Positions 1 through 11,384 of a DNA stretch of 64,000 nt are shown here, piece by piece (position 1 is the first letter of the stretch; each line of letters begins with the position of its first letter). Source of the DNA: Chiua virens (taxonomy: Eukaryota > Basidiomycota > Agaricomycetes > Boletales > Boletaceae); contig JAHNUO010000016.1 of NCBI GenBank assembly GCA_019787685.1, positions 682,001 to 746,000 of the forward strand. Direction: 5' to 3'. The position numbers and the translations under genes were made by a program. The notes under the pieces were generated by a model, which had not been told where the DNA came from, ran no database searches, and was given only the letters and a program-made list of their open reading frames with translations.

Positions 1-270
1 AGTAGTTATCAAGGCCAAAGGAGGTCATACTAAATACTAAATACTTATATTTATATAAAGTCAAAAAACTGTCCCAATGAGTGACCATTTTAAAATGAAT
101 GCCATTTCATCAAATCTTATTTAAATTCTTTGACCCTTGGTCCAATAGACAGCCAAGAGTAAGCACTATATTTCATACACCCACAGATTTGGGTAAGGTT
201 TAGTGGTTACTGCGTTTTGTTATGTTTAGTGAAAAACATGCAAACATTGGGACAGTTGTTTGAGCCACTG
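1..270 (+). mobile_element. Right end of a Tc1/mariner element (copy D), cut by the window edge
   Basis: This is the 3' part of a Tc1-like element. Positions 2-40 encode the last residues of the transposase (..IKAKGGHTKY, stop TAA), matching the C-terminus of the fuller copy at 34260-35787. The remaining 230 bp are the non-coding terminal repeat. It ends CCACTG at 270, followed by TA at 271-272, the expected Tc1 target. An inner inverted copy of the end (AAAAACTGTCCCAATG near 66-82) faces the outer end (CATTGGGACAGTTGTTTGAG, 244-263). The element sits inside an LTR fragment that continues at 271. Confidence 0.8.
2..40 (+). pseudogene. Tc1 transposase C-terminus (partial at window edge)
   Basis: Only the last 12 codons and the TAA stop are inside the window. 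The peptide ends KAKGGHTKY, almost the same as the KAKGGYTKY end of the transposase at 34610-35630 and the KAKGGYTSY end on the minus strand at 63910-64000. Nothing can be said about catalytic residues, which lie outside the window. Confidence 0.75.
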
Positions 271-302
271 TATGTTAGCTCCTACCCGGAACTACTGTAA
301 CA
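271..302 (+). mobile_element. Terminal fragment of a Gyp2-family LTR
   Basis: The 32 bp read TATGTTAGCTCCTACCCGGA and then an ACTGTAACA end. This matches the last bases of the Gyp2 LTR in sense orientation (compare 17000-17026 and 63320-63349). The rest of the LTR is off the window, because the Tc1 element at 1-270 is inserted at a TA 30 bp from the LTR end. The LTR in turn sits in the gag region of a minus-strand gypsy element. Confidence 0.65.
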
Positions 303-853
303 GTATTTGTCTCTAGGAGATGGATGGTGTGGGTAGGATCTATTTTGGCTTGGTGCCAGAGATTCTCCCATTTGACGATGAAGTCTTCAACTCTCATTGT
401 TCCTTGTGTGAGGTTTTCGAGCTTGGTTCTTGCCCAGCCAACCTTATTGTTCTGATGGAACATCCCTTCTATATCCACAATTAATTGTGCCCATGTGACT
501 TTGTGACCCTGAGCTAATTGGGTTTATGTGAATTGGGAATATTTTGCTCCTTTCAGGCATGAGAGGACTGCCACAACTCTTTCATAGGAGTTGTTGAGCA
601 TTGCCTTTTCATTGATTTCCAACCATCCCTTAATCTTGGCTCACCATTCTTTGAATTTAGACATGTCTCCATCATATGCTCCTGGATTGGCGAAGATTTT
701 AACTTTGGAAGAGAGTGTTGGTTGGGTGAGGGTAGTGGTTGATAATGATGATAATGATGATGTGGCAGGTCCTGGACCTACTGCCATCTGAGTCGTGAGT
801 GCCGCTACCTGGTTTTCTACTTTGTGTAGAGCATTCTGCAATGTGGCTACCAA
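303..853 (-). pseudogene. Decayed Ty3/gypsy gag (element G2)
   Basis: Two minus-strand reading frames (853-641 and 478-275) together cover the middle of a gag protein. The first ends KIFANPGAYDGDMSKFKEW, parallel to the EIFTDPGNYDGSQAKFEEWW region of the intact Gyp1 gag at 37844-39052. The second has DIEGMFHQNNKVGWARTKLE, then EDFIVKWENLW and HLLETNT, parallel to the Gyp1 stretch EIEGLFRPQLQKDWARRTI, FIAKWRALYY, WLLENNT. A stop follows FKEW. The frame ends where the LTR fragment at 271-302 is inserted, so the zinc knuckle and pol are missing. Relation to Gyp1 is clear; G2 is an older, distinct copy. Confidence 0.75.
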
Positions 854-1477
854 CTATGCTGCCACATCCAGCCTGTTATCAGGATCTTTGGAGTGATTGT
901 TCATGGTGTTGGCCACAGTGGTAAAGTTGAACAACATCTTTAGTTATTGGATTGGTTTACCAAGTCAGTTGCTACTGAAATGGGTTGCCAAGCGATGTTT
1001 GTGATAGTGGGGGCAGAGTGGTAGTGAACTTCATCTGGGGTCTATTCCTTGTAAGGAGAGTAGAGCACTAAGATGATAGTGTGCTCATTGAGCTGGATTT
1101 GGAAGTTCAAGCTCCTTTGGTAGTCAATTAGATTCTTTGCTATCTGGTAGATTGCATAAAGAAAAGTGCAGGTGCAGATGAAAATTGAAGCAAGAATTGA
1201 GTAAAAGATCATCTACTGTAAGAATCTCGGCAGGATTCGAAGTGTGTTCCTAGGTCTAAGACATGGGAACTTGAAGTTATTGTATTGTGAGTACAGTCTG
1301 ATTCGTGCAGGTACTTCTCATCTCCTTTCAGCTGCTATTCACTGCCTATTCATCCTGATTGGACGTGCTAACCTCCTAGCTAATTCCGGTGGTAGTATGT
1401 AATCATTTGGGTCTCCTAAGGATTCTTCCAATGCTTCTCTCTTTGGTAAGGTGAGAGGCATAAGAATGAGTTGCACT

Positions 1478-1789
1478 TCACTCTTTAGGGATAATCACCG
1501 GGATAGCCTCAAGCTTAATCTCCGGTTCCTCTGATGGATAGTGTAAGTTTGGGCTGCTGCACTGACTATTGGTTTTAGACTTGAAATCCAGTAATGGAGA
1601 CTGTGCTCCAAGAAATTGGAGGAGAGTGTGAAAAGTTTCTTCCTGCGAGTGGTGATCTGGGTTGAGATCCTCTGCAGCAACTGCTTGAGCCAAGAAAGCG
1701 GTGTCAATGTAGGCAGGATCTGCCTTGGTATCAAAAAGAATCTCCTCTCCGGTAACCTCAAAGGGTAGAAGGAAGTAGGAGGAGGACAC
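1478..1789 (-). pseudogene. Accessory ORF between LTR and gag of element G2
   Basis: This minus-strand frame of about 103 residues lies between the presumed 5' LTR of G2 and its gag. It ends with an acidic, proline and isoleucine rich tail (EIKLEAIPVIIPKE). The ORF at 37367-37792 in the related element Gyp1 occupies the same position and has a comparable tail (LPIEEIIPIIPEDPS). I recognise no domain. The shared place and tail suggest that a small extra ORF before gag is a feature of this gypsy lineage; that is inference from two copies, and the resemblance is short. Confidence 0.4.
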
Positions 1790-2024
1790 TGGGAGAGTGG
1801 TCTCAGTAAAGAGTACAATCAGCTGCCCTGTGGGGTGTGCTGTCTGCTATCACATTATTGAAGACCTTGAGTCTTATTCAATGGCTTATTGAGAGTGGAC
1901 TTTTCCTTCTGTTTTCAAAGCGACAACTTACTCTGGCATGTTTGTTTATTTTCAGGAGGTGGCTACAACAAGGTTGAGGAACTTGGCAGTAGTGTCAATG
2001 GTGAAGAAGATAACAAACTTCTAA

Positions 2025-2582
2025 TAAAACAACCTAGAACAAAGACTGAACTAGTTGTAGTGGAAAGTGGTTGTGAGAGATGTTCAATCAAACAGGTGAA
2101 AACTCCAAGAGAAATTTGTTAGAGTCCTCTGGCATCAATTCATGGGGTTTATATACTACATGGATATCAGAGTTCTAATCTGAGTATGAACTACATTACA
2201 ATGCTATTGGACGATAAGAGATAAGTCATAGATAAGAGCACATAGCCTTGCACAGGTATCTGGTGGGTTGTGAGTCATGATGAGTAATGTGTGAATACAT
2301 GTGTAGGAATTGAGTCATAATAAGCATAGCTGTGGGAGAATGCTGTGTTTATGTGGCAGCCAATGGGATATGATCCTGTGGACAGCCTTGACATGAGGCA
2401 TTAGACTTAGAAAAGATTGAAAGTATAATCTGTAGAGGGATGGAATGTCGAGATTGTAATACAACATGTGTTAGACTTTCTGGCAGGGAGGGATGTAGTA
2501 TGAAAGAAAGAGAGAAGAAGTCAAGTTCCAATTGTGAAGCATGTCCATCCACATAATTCAAGCTCCACTTCAATATTGCAAC
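2025..2582 (-). repeat. 5' LTR of G2 (same family as the solo LTR at 57654)
   Basis: The minus strand carries TATATAAACCCC near 2150 as a likely core promoter, preceded by TAGTTCATACTCAGATTAGA. The same blocks occur in the same order at 58050-58110. The 3' boundary (GTTTTA followed by TTAGAAG) is placed by comparison with Gyp1, whose LTR ends GTTTCA followed by TTAGGACAAG. The outer boundary is disturbed by the insertion at 2583. Confidence 0.6.
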
Positions 2583-3309
2583 TGTTATGATAGTTTCGGG
2601 TAGGACCTAACGTAGCCGCAAAAGCACCAAGTACCAAGTGGCTGTGATAACTCAAACAACCACCACTTGATACGTGGTGCGCTGAAGAGTCGAACAAGGG
2701 TTTCTGGTCAGCTGATTGCTACCAGAGAGACGAGTGAAAACTCAGGCATTGCTGAGGTGTCCGGTTGGGAATCTATACCCGAGGGATGGTTGAGGGTTGA
2801 GGGTTGACTACGATGAGTCCGAGTGTTCAAGTAGGACTAAGAGTAGTCCAGTCGAGTGGTCACAGGCACTGTGGTGAGTGCAGCAGAGATACTCAGCTAG
2901 ATTGTGGAGATCAAGACTGAGTGTACATGAGTATCGCTGCGAGATATTTATACTACTAGAATCATGCACGGACCAAGTAACTAAAAGAGGAAGGCCAGAA
3001 GAGCAGAAGGGTGAAAGGCCAAAAGGGAAGTGCACAATATCCAAAAGGGTAAATCGTACGATGCAAAGGCAGCAGATGATGACGAAGATGAAATGACAAA
3101 TGCAAAGCCATCAGATGATGACGAGAATGAAATGAGTAAGTGTGATGCCATCGGATGATGACGAGAATAAAATGAGTAAGCACTCAGGTTAAGCTGGTGT
3201 GGGGTTATGTCAGGTGAAAGAAGAATGAGTATGGATGAACGTATGAGGATACCTAGGTACCGAGTGAAGTGAAGAAGTACAAGTGAAACAAAAGAAAGAA
3301 ATTGTAACA
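2583..3309 (-). mobile_element. Solo LTR, Gyp2 family, TSD GCAAC
   Basis: The 727-bp unit runs TGTTATGATAG...AATTGTAACA and is flanked on both sides by GCAAC (2578-2582 and 3310-3314). It is a copy of the LTRs that bound Gyp2 (48553-49133 and 56016-56743). In element sense (minus strand) it contains a TATAAATA box just upstream of CTCGCAGCGATACTC. No internal domain remains, so it arose by LTR-LTR recombination. Confidence 0.9.
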
Positions 3310-5030
3310 GCAACTCACATCAATTGTTTGTCACAGTTGAGATCAAATATAAGTACAATATGTTGTGAGGGAAAACAATGCAAAACCTGTGCACAGTACA
3401 ACAGCACATTCTGATGCATCTGAGACTTCAAAAAATATCATCTGCATTCTGACATTACAGACTAGCATTATCACTTAGTCAAATGCCACAACTCATGAGC
3501 AACCGCAATGCATTGTAAATCTGGGAATGGACTGTATTGAGTGTATTGTTGCATCATGCCAGGTAAACATCATTGTTCTGACATTACAGACTAGTCAAGC
3601 AAGCACAATGGCATCATAAATCTGGGAGCAGACTGTATTAAGTGTATTGTTTCATCATACAAGGTGAACTACTTATATAGCCTGTAACAGTAACTACATT
3701 ACATTCTATTTCACATTGATGACAACTACACAGTAGCTATCATGTATGTACTTGATAATTCCACAGAATGCTAAATATAAACTCCATATGTGGCATTGCC
3801 AGCAGTAGGGACAAAGCATAATATCGACACTTTCCATGGTGCAAAGCATTACTAGATTTGGGGACTTTCCATATTTGGAATTGCTGGTTGCGGCCATGTA
3901 ACAATGGCATTCACTGAGCTCTACCCCAAATTCATCTTAGGCTTCCCAACTCTGTTTCAATGTCTTTCCAACCTTTTGCCTGCTCTCATCACCTCCCTGT
4001 AGGCTGCTCCACAGTGTCATGGACATACCATCACTCAGAGTGTGCACTCTAGGTTCTCTCCAATTCCTCAGCACTGAGGATTGTGTGGTCCCTTCTTCCA
4101 ATGCATGTTGGAGAAGTTTTTTGTGGCAAGCAGAGGGTGTAAAGTATGTATGCCTTCTTGTTACTGTGTAGTTTGATGAATCTTTGTTCAGGATTTTCTG
4201 CTACACATTTTGTACCTCCGTGGCCACTGAACTTCCTCTTGTGGTGATCATCAATCATTTGAAAGGTATGACACAGTTGACCTCCTGCAAAACCTTTTTG
4301 CTCACAATTTTGCAGCATACAAGTTCATTAGTCACTTACTACTGGACTGAGGATACTGGAACCTTTGCAGCTTCCACATATGCCATGGTATTTATAATCA
4401 AACTTCATTGGAGCTGACCTGTTTATAGTGCGAGATCCCAATAAGAAGAAAACTGGAAACACAGAGTATCTTACATCTCAATGGTAAGCGTTACCTCTGT
4501 CAGTAAACAAAGATATTCTAATTGATAAGCACACCACAGATGGCGACCAGAAGATCAGCACAAATCCAACTTTTACTTGAGTGTGAAAAGCCATATGTTC
4601 CAAAGCATCAGTGTCAAGTGAGGCATGGGCCTCAACCAGAAGAGCAAGCAAACATCTAACATGGTAAGTTGCCAGCATTCTCTCAAACTGTGTCATACTT
4701 ATGTTTGTTAAAGCAGCCTCCAATGTTGAGGATAGCCAAGATCTGCATAACTCAGAACAGCAGATGGAAGGTACAGTATATCTGCTTTCAATGGTGAAAT
4801 CTGACACTCATACTTGACATAGAAATCAATGCCTCTACAGCTTACAAAATTGGCCCACCTGTATGTATTCTGCAGTAGAAGATGAAGAAGGTCTTCTGTT
4901 ATTCTGATCACAACAATGCCATTGCCAATACAGCACAAATTGATCCTGAGCCATCCCACCACCTATCTTATCATTGAATAGCAGTCCCATGTGAATCAGA
5001 CACCAGAATTGCTCACCAGCTACCCCATTC
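3310..5030. other. No gene recognised
   Basis: This 1.7-kb stretch has only short, unrelated open frames on both strands. Two partly similar passages near 3440-3560 and 3570-3680 (TCTGACATTACAGACTAG... and CTGGGARYRGACTGTATTRA) are a decayed internal duplication. Minus-strand frames at 4478-4962 look protein-like in composition, but I cannot match them to a family. Confidence 0.5.
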
Positions 5031-5460
5031 CCAGTCTATTTGTCCCTCAACAGTCCCTTGCACATCAGATATCCCAAACAGAATTACAAACACAGCTAGC
5101 ATCAGCAACCAGACTCTTTGTCCCTCAATAACCCTTTGCATGTCAGATGCTTCAAATAGAATTACAAACATAGCTAGCATCGATAACCAGTCTCTTTGTC
5201 CCTCAACAACCCTTTGTGCATCAGATGCCCCAAATGGAATTACAAACACAACTAGCATTGATAACTGGTCTCTTTGTCTCTCAACAATCTTTTGCACGTC
5301 AGATACCCCAGACAGAATTACAAACACAGCTAGCATCAATAACCAGTCTCTTTGTTCCTTGACAACCATTTGTGCATCAGATACCCCAGAAGAAATTATA
5401 AACACAGCTAGCATTGATAACCAGTCTCATCGTCCCTTAGCTACCCCTTGCCAATCACTT
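5031..5460 (+). repeat. 78-bp minisatellite, about five copies
   Basis: Five consecutive units of 78 bp begin TCTCTTTGTCCCTCAACAAC and end AGCATYGATAACCAG. The unit length is a multiple of three, so one frame reads a 26-residue repeat of the type CASDxPNxITNTASIDNQSL. Copies differ at several positions each, so the array is not recent. A shorter degenerate copy lies just upstream. Confidence 0.85.
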
Positions 5461-5649
5461 GTGCAAAACAAACTTCAACATCAAACAGGGCTACAAAGTT
5501 GAATGATGCTGTCTTCAGGAGATCACACAAAGGAACCATTGATATAGAAATGATCAATATTAATTCAATATTGTGTGATAAAGTTCATGCAGTCATTAAC
5601 AATGTACTACAAGTTTGGTCAGTTCAACTATATATTTGTCTCACAATCA

Positions 5650-6912
5650 TCTCATGCATTACCTGTAGCACAATTCACTGACAATGTTCGCAGTCTGAAT
5701 CTTAAGGACCACATGTTTCCATGGGTGCAATGGCTTGAGTTTGCCTGGAAAGGGAAGTGCCACATTGTGAGTGCCACATTGTGAACTGGCCAAATGGTGT
5801 GCCAGTACCTGGGCCCTCAATGAATGTCCATAACCTCTCTACCATGGATACATGCATACTTGTCAGGCCGCTTGTGGAGAATGCTTGACAAGCTCACAGA
5901 AGTGCGAAAGAGGTGAATATTGTGCCTTGGAGTATGGGTGAGTGTACTGGATGGTGTCATATCTGAGTTCAACTGACAATCTGAAGATGAAATTGATCTT
6001 GATGACATCTCCCCTGAGAAGAAGAGAATCCCCCTTGTGTGTAACATCAATTTGAATGCCTTACACACCTTGGGGGATTGTGTCCATTGGAAAGAGTGGA
6101 AGGACAAGAAGCACCGCAGATCTGGCCCTACAAAGGGTATCAGGCATTTGAAGCAATGCAATTCGTCTCCAGTGGAAGATTCAGGGCTCAAGTCGTTCCA
6201 TGATGGTCCCCCTCTTGTGAGAGCATGCAAGCGAGTCCATAAGGGCATGGTGCTGCATGGACAGCATGGTTCAGATTCATTGGATAATGCTAATGTCCAT
6301 TCAGATTATCATGTACTATTGAAGGTGGTAAATGCAGCACATCCAGTGAAGGTAAACAAGAGACCAAGGGCTATCTTATCATCTGAAGATCCATCTGAAC
6401 CTTCAGATGATTCTAATGGATCTGAGCCTCAGGGGATCGGCAGGTCACATAAAGTCAATGTCAAGGAACCAAAGGCACAAATTGCTGCTGAGCGACTAGC
6501 CAAATTGAAGTAGCCCATTGCAGTGCTGCACATGAAGGATAATTCAAAGAGGCCAGTAGATTTGATTTTTGATGGTATTTGAGCAATGTATATATTGATA
6601 TCATTCACTTATCAATTTCTAGATGAGTTTAGTGCTGCTGAATCCCCTGCAAAATATTTTCCTCCTCACAAAATTCATCATTCCTCTAATGATCGTGCTC
6701 TGCCTCCCTTGTTGCAGCAGCAACCTTCTTATTGGCCACCTCAGCAGTCATATTACCTACCTTTCCTGCCACCATATTATGGTACACCTCCATTTATGCC
6801 TTATGGATATCCTGGCCAAGCTGGGCCTAATAACCTGAAACCCAATCATCATTGCCTGAAGAAACAAATCTCGCCAGTGTTGGAGACTAGTATGGAAGAT
6901 GACATGGAGTAA
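5650..6912 (+). pseudogene. Decayed unidentified gene with a proline/tyrosine-rich C-terminus
   Basis: Three plus-strand frames look like pieces of one gene. The first (about 5650-5784) has FTDNVRSLNLKDHMFPWVQW and then LEFAWKGK. The second (6037-6513, 158 residues) is basic and serine rich, with acidic SEDPSEPSDDSNGSEPQ. The third (6586-6912) is rich in Pro, Tyr and Gln and includes PYYGTPPFMPYGYPGQ. I have an impression that the first motif occurs in unnamed agaricomycete proteins of repetitive gene families, but I cannot name a function. Frames are separated by stops, so introns or decay must be assumed. Confidence 0.35.
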
Positions 6913-7760
6913 TGATATCTCTGCAGTATTGCCACTCACTAATTGCATATGTATCCATAATGTATTATTGTGAAGGACATTGAATGGATTGTAACATATG
7001 ATCCTATGGTGTAACTTATGACAAGATCTTTGTGGTGTATCACTCACTGGCAGTTGCATTGGGTGACATCACATCACAAAGAATGTTATTGTGTCACACA
7101 CAAGCCCATTGGATTATGCCTGACATAACACAGTGTGCATCTGTATTGTGTGTCACAAACAATGTCATTGTGTGACACAGGGAGATGTTGTGTAACACAA
7201 CAAATGTCTGTGTGTCACAGAGAATGTCATTATGTGACACAGGGTATAATATTGTGCCACATAGCATATGTCCTGTGTATCATGAAGAATGTCATTATAA
7301 ATACTATTAGTACTTCTACTATCTTGTGCATTCTAGATTTCTCCTACTGCTAGTATGTGATACAAGACATGATATTGTTGTGTGTATCACAGCACACAAG
7401 ATTGCCATACCATGCACAGTTTGGTAGGTCAGTAGTGTATACTTGTCAACTGCCAGCAGTTCATACATTATAATCTAAATACTTTGCTTTTATATCTCAG
7501 TATAATATCTAACACACACTTTGTTATCTTCTAACCCAACCATTTTAAGACAGGATATGGTGGCTTCTTTTATCAAGTTTGCATTATATTTTTGTTGCCA
7601 TTCATCTTTTCTTTCTCTTTCTCCTTTGATTTCACTAGCATTGCTTGGTACCACAGGTACCTTCTATGTTCAATCCACAAGGCTTACCCTTGCTTCGATT
7701 ACTCATCAAGGGCTTAACCCTTTGCCCCATTGAAGGTAATAAATTCTGGCTGTAGTGCAA
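6913..7760. repeat. Non-coding stretch with TGTGTCACA-type short repeats
   Basis: From about 7075 to 7290 the sequence repeats TGTGTCACA, GAATGTCATT and TGTGACACAGG in irregular order. TGTGTCACA and TGTGACACA are near inverted complements, so small hairpins are possible. The flanking sequence to 7760 shows no gene or recognised element. Confidence 0.6.
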
Positions 7761-8380
7761 TACTCAGGGGGATTGAAATAATAGAAAAGAGGGTGAAGGA
7801 ATGCAATTCCATTCAACCCAGGGACAACACTGAGTTGGTGAATGACAAGAAATGGTTTTTTAGTGGTCTGGGATGAATCCAGGGTGAATCCAGATTAAAA
7901 TGGATGAAAAAGCAGATGTGGCAGTCTGAATCTGGATTGAGAAAATATGAGGAGAGCAAGAGAAAACAAACATCAACCAAAAATGATGTGAGACAGATGC
8001 ACATAAGCAAAAACTACTGTATTTTGTCAATACAGTGAGTTTTATAGTCCTGGGGAATACCCTCAGACTTGTCCTAAGTAAGGATAATGATAAAAAGAAG
8101 GTTTTTGTACAGTATAAAGTTTGAGGGGCACCCAAACATCCCTGCAAGGGTTATGTGACATTGTCTAGGCCTATGCTAAGTATGAAGAAGGAAAAAGAAA
8201 ACAAAAGAAAAGAATCCTGAGTAATATGAGTGTGGGTACAGCAATCCAGATGAGTTCATGCATATGATCAAGCAAATAATGGGAGGTTTGAGTGGACAGA
8301 TGGTTCAGATTCGGATTCAGATGATGATGGCGAGTGGTGGGAATGTGCTTTATGAGCACAAGGAATATCTATTCCTTACA
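7761..8380 (-). repeat. LTR, family Z, copy 1
   Basis: This unit is shared with 44335-44918 along its length. Reading the minus strand it begins TGTAAGGAATAGATATTCC and contains CCAGGACTATAAAACTCACTG, a likely core promoter. Both copies share the end TACTCAGGGG on the plus strand. I could not find a target duplication, so the unit may be a truncated element rather than a clean solo LTR. Confidence 0.6.
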
Positions 8381-8442
8381 TTGTTTTACCTTTTTCTTTC
8401 TTTGATCTGATTATGCAACTCCAGCCCAACCCATTGTTCCAT

Positions 8443-8807
8443 TGTAGGAGTTAGATGCTTCTTACAGTTGCAGGATACATTTTCCTCATTCTCTATCATA
8501 TCCTATCACCTCCCACCTCATCCGCCATCAACTTCATGCCAATCCAATTTTATTCCCAGTGTTTACAGATCATCCAAATACAATCCAAGTCCAATCCAAG
8601 TCAACATGATCCAATCTGGTTTCATTGTACATATTCCGTGTCATCTGATTTAACTTTTCCTATCCGATTAGGCCTTATTAAGGACATTCCTATCATAATA
8701 TCTTCCTTTCATTTTGTTATCTCCAAAGTTTAACATTCCTTTTCTTAAATACTCACCCTACATCGATCCTGTATACTTACCTAGGGTCGGATTGCCTTAA
8801 CAGTCCT
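8443..8807 (+). repeat. LTR fragment, family Y, copy 1
   Basis: The segment starts TGTAGGAGTTAGATG and is repeated in inverted orientation near 10180-10545. It stops at CAGTCCT, exactly where the Gyp2-family LTR at 8808 begins, so the rest of this LTR was cut off by or after that insertion. Confidence 0.6.
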
Positions 8808-9199
8808 TATTACGATAGTTCTGGGTAGGACCAAGCATAGCCGCAAAAGCACTAAGTAATCAAGTGGCTGCAATAACTCAAACAACCACCACTTGATACA
8901 TGGTGCACTGAAGGAGTTCAAGGAGGGTCACTGGTTAGCAGATTGCAACCAGAGAGTCGAGATAGAACCCAGGTGTTGCTGAGAGTGTTCTGTTGGGAAT
9001 CTATACCTGAAGGACCAAGGGTCTTCCTCTTGTGATCAAGGTGGGACTAGGTGTTGGCTGTAGTTGTCAAGGGTCAAGGGTCAAGGGGTCACAGGGGTGT
9101 TCCCAAGTGGAGCAGGGATACTCAGCTAGATTGTGGAGATCAAGACTAGTGTACAGGAGTATCGCTGCAGGGTATTTATACTATGAGAATTGTGCACAG
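8808..9199 (-). repeat. Truncated Gyp2-family LTR
   Basis: It starts TATTACGATAG (TG mutated to TA) and follows the Gyp2 LTR up to TATTTATACTATGAGAATTGTGCACAG, then ends where a family X LTR (TGTAGGAGTCAATG) starts. The distal 300 bp present in other copies are missing. Confidence 0.75.
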
Positions 9200-9840
9200 T
9201 GTAGGAGTCAATGACCCCTTGAGGTGATAAACCTGTATTCCCGCTTTGTTTACAGGATGCCCAGACTGCCCATATCAATTATCCTATCCGTCCGTCGCAG
9301 TCCCGTGTGTATCCAAGTGGATCTAACCCATATTCATATATTTTGTTTTTCATTCCTACATGTTTCCGCATGAGGTGACCAAATTGGGTCGCTGGATCGA
9401 GATCGCACGACATACACTAATTGACTCTCTTTTTGTCCAATTTCCATTTTATTTCGTATCTTCTTAGATTCTTTTCAGACAGTTCTGTGTTATCAACATG
9501 TATCCAATTGGTTATAAGGTACGGATAGTCGGGTTGTATGACATTTTAAAGGTAGTCCATTGATTCATGGATCCAACCTTATCCCACCTTGACAGAACAT
9601 TGCTTTTCTTTTCACAGGTCTATCTCCATGAGAGATGGCTCTGTATACGTACACTTTCCTTATTTATTTGATACTTCATCTGCTGTAAAAGTCCCAGGAA
9701 TACCTGAGACTATAAAATTTGTGTTTGTAAATAAAAATTTCATCTTTGGATCCCCGTTTCCCTCACGTTCTAAGTTGCCTCGTCCATTTAATTATCTTTT
9801 TGAACTGCCCTTGCTCATACTTGATCACTGTTGTGCTCGG
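9200..9840 (+). repeat. LTR-like repeat, family X, copy 1
   Basis: The segment begins TGTAGGAGTCAATGACCCC and matches the reverse complement of about 11385-12052. It contains GAGACTATAAAATTTG (TATAAAA at 9711-9717) as a probable core promoter. The inner boundary is estimated from where similarity to the other copy fades. Confidence 0.6.
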
Positions 9841-10124
9841 TGTAGAAAACTAATAATAGGTGAAATAAAGACAGGTGGGGTGATAAGTTCATCCCATGGG
9901 GGGTTATACTCAAAGGAATGAAGGATTTGGGTTTGTCTAGGAGTCCTAGAGGCTGCTAAATGATCCAGAATGAAAAGTGGTCAATGTTAAAGTATTCAGG
10001 TGGAGTCAAGGTGATGAGAGGATTGATTTGAGTAGATGAGACACAAAGGAATGATAGGGCGAGGTAAAAGGAAGGCTATCCAGCTCACTCACACACAGGA
10101 GAGTAGACAGGAGATCTCCTGAAC

Positions 10125-10545
10125 GCAGAAAGATGATATTTTATGTTAGAAACATGGTTTTATAGTCCTAGGCACAAACCAGGACTGTTAAAGGCAATCC
10201 AACCCTAGGTAAGTATACAGGATCGATGTAGGGTGAGTATTTAAGAAAGGAGTGTCAAACCTTGTAGATAACAAACGGAAAGGAAGGTGTTATGAAAGTC
10301 ATGACCTTAATAAGGCCAAATCAAATAGAACAAGTCAAATCAGATGAAGCAGAATACATATGATGAAACTGGATTGGATTACATTGAATCGGATTGGACT
10401 CAGATTGGATTCAGATGATCTGTAAACACTAGGAATGAAACTGGACTGGCACAAAGTCGATGGCAGATGAGATGGGAGGTGATAGGACATGATGAAGAGC
10501 GAGGAAAAGGTATCCTGCAACTGTAAGGAGTATCTAACTCCTATA
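10125..10545 (-). repeat. LTR-like repeat, family Y, copy 2
   Basis: On the minus strand it begins TATAGGAGTTAGATACTCC (TG to TA) and follows copy 1, then continues beyond the point where copy 1 is cut, into CCTAGGACTATAAAACC (TATAAAA at 10158-10164, minus). The 3' boundary is uncertain. Confidence 0.55.
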
Positions 10546-10739
10546 GCACACTTGGACTTTCTATTCCTTTTGGTTCTTCTCCTTTTGGACTCACTTATTT
10601 TGAGTTTAGAGTTCTCTATCTTATTTGAGCATAGCTCCACCCATAGGTATTTATTCAAACCTTCATATTTTTCACTCCTCAGTCATTTGCTACTACCTTG
10701 GGCAGTGGCTGAGGTGAGTCTCTAATCAGTGCATTGTCA

Positions 10740-11384
10740 TTACCTTACCCTTTTGACAGGATGTAGGGAATGGGTTAAGTAGAGAAGATAAAGAGATGGA
10801 TGATGAGGATTTAGAAGATGGTTTAGAAGGGGTAGAGGGATGCAAGGATGGTAATGAAGGAAGAGTTGTTAGAGGAGATAGTTCAAGGTTGGGTGAACAG
10901 TATTGAGTAAAAGAAGCTTCTGGTTCAGAAGAAAAATTAGTGAAACTGCCTGGGACAATGGGTGAATCAGGTGAACATAGTGTGAAGGAATCAATGCAGT
11001 TATGCCATGCTCTATCCAGGGTAACTGAGGTAAAGAGCTCAGTGTCAGTAGAGATATCTGGATTTCTAAGACTTGAGAGTAGCTTGTCTATCTCTAGTCA
11101 CTCTAGTGTAGGCCTGAGCAATCTCATCCTGACAACCTAAAAAAAAACCCTCACAGTGGGCTCCAGTTTAAAAAACATAAAACAGGCTGGTGTGACAGGA
11201 CCAAGGTTAGTGGAATGGTCAACAGAAAGAAAAGAGGTGAGTGCAAGTATGACTTGTCCCAAGGGGTTCTGAGGTTGGAGACAAAGTGTCAAGGCTTTGA
11301 TGAGAGCTTTGAAAGCAATCTGGACGTGTTTCCAGATGAAACCATATGAAAATCAATAAAACTGGCCAAACAGCAGACAGTCGG
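10740..11384. other. Unassigned sequence between LTR-like repeats
   Basis: The minus strand reads in places like a decayed protein (LCLQPQNPLGQVILALTSF and, further on, serine-rich text), which would suit an internal region of the family X or Y elements on either side. There are stops and no diagnostic motif, so I do not assign a gene. Confidence 0.3.

Larger units (their letters stand above)
303..2582 (-). mobile_element. Truncated gypsy element G2 (5' LTR, leader ORF, partial gag)
   Basis: Reading on the minus strand, the order is LTR (about 2582 to 2025), untranslated leader, small ORF, then gag cut at 303. The LTR is recognised because its sequence (start GTTGCAATATTG, motif TAGTTCATACTCAGATTAGA, then AGTATATAA and TTCTAGGTTGTT) is shared with the solo LTR at 57654-58295. 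The solo LTR at 2583-3309 was inserted at the outer edge of this LTR, duplicating GCAAC. Confidence 0.6.

Noticed and set aside
5013..5414. Minus-strand open frame of 133 residues over the 78-bp repeat
   Set aside because: It is the mirror of the minisatellite; its hydrophobic repeat (MLAVFVILSGVSDVQ) only reflects the array.
7761..8380. Clean solo LTR with target duplication
   Set aside because: Flanking pentamers TGCAA and TTGTT do not match, and the other copy at 44335 also lacks a duplication, so I call it only an LTR-like repeat.
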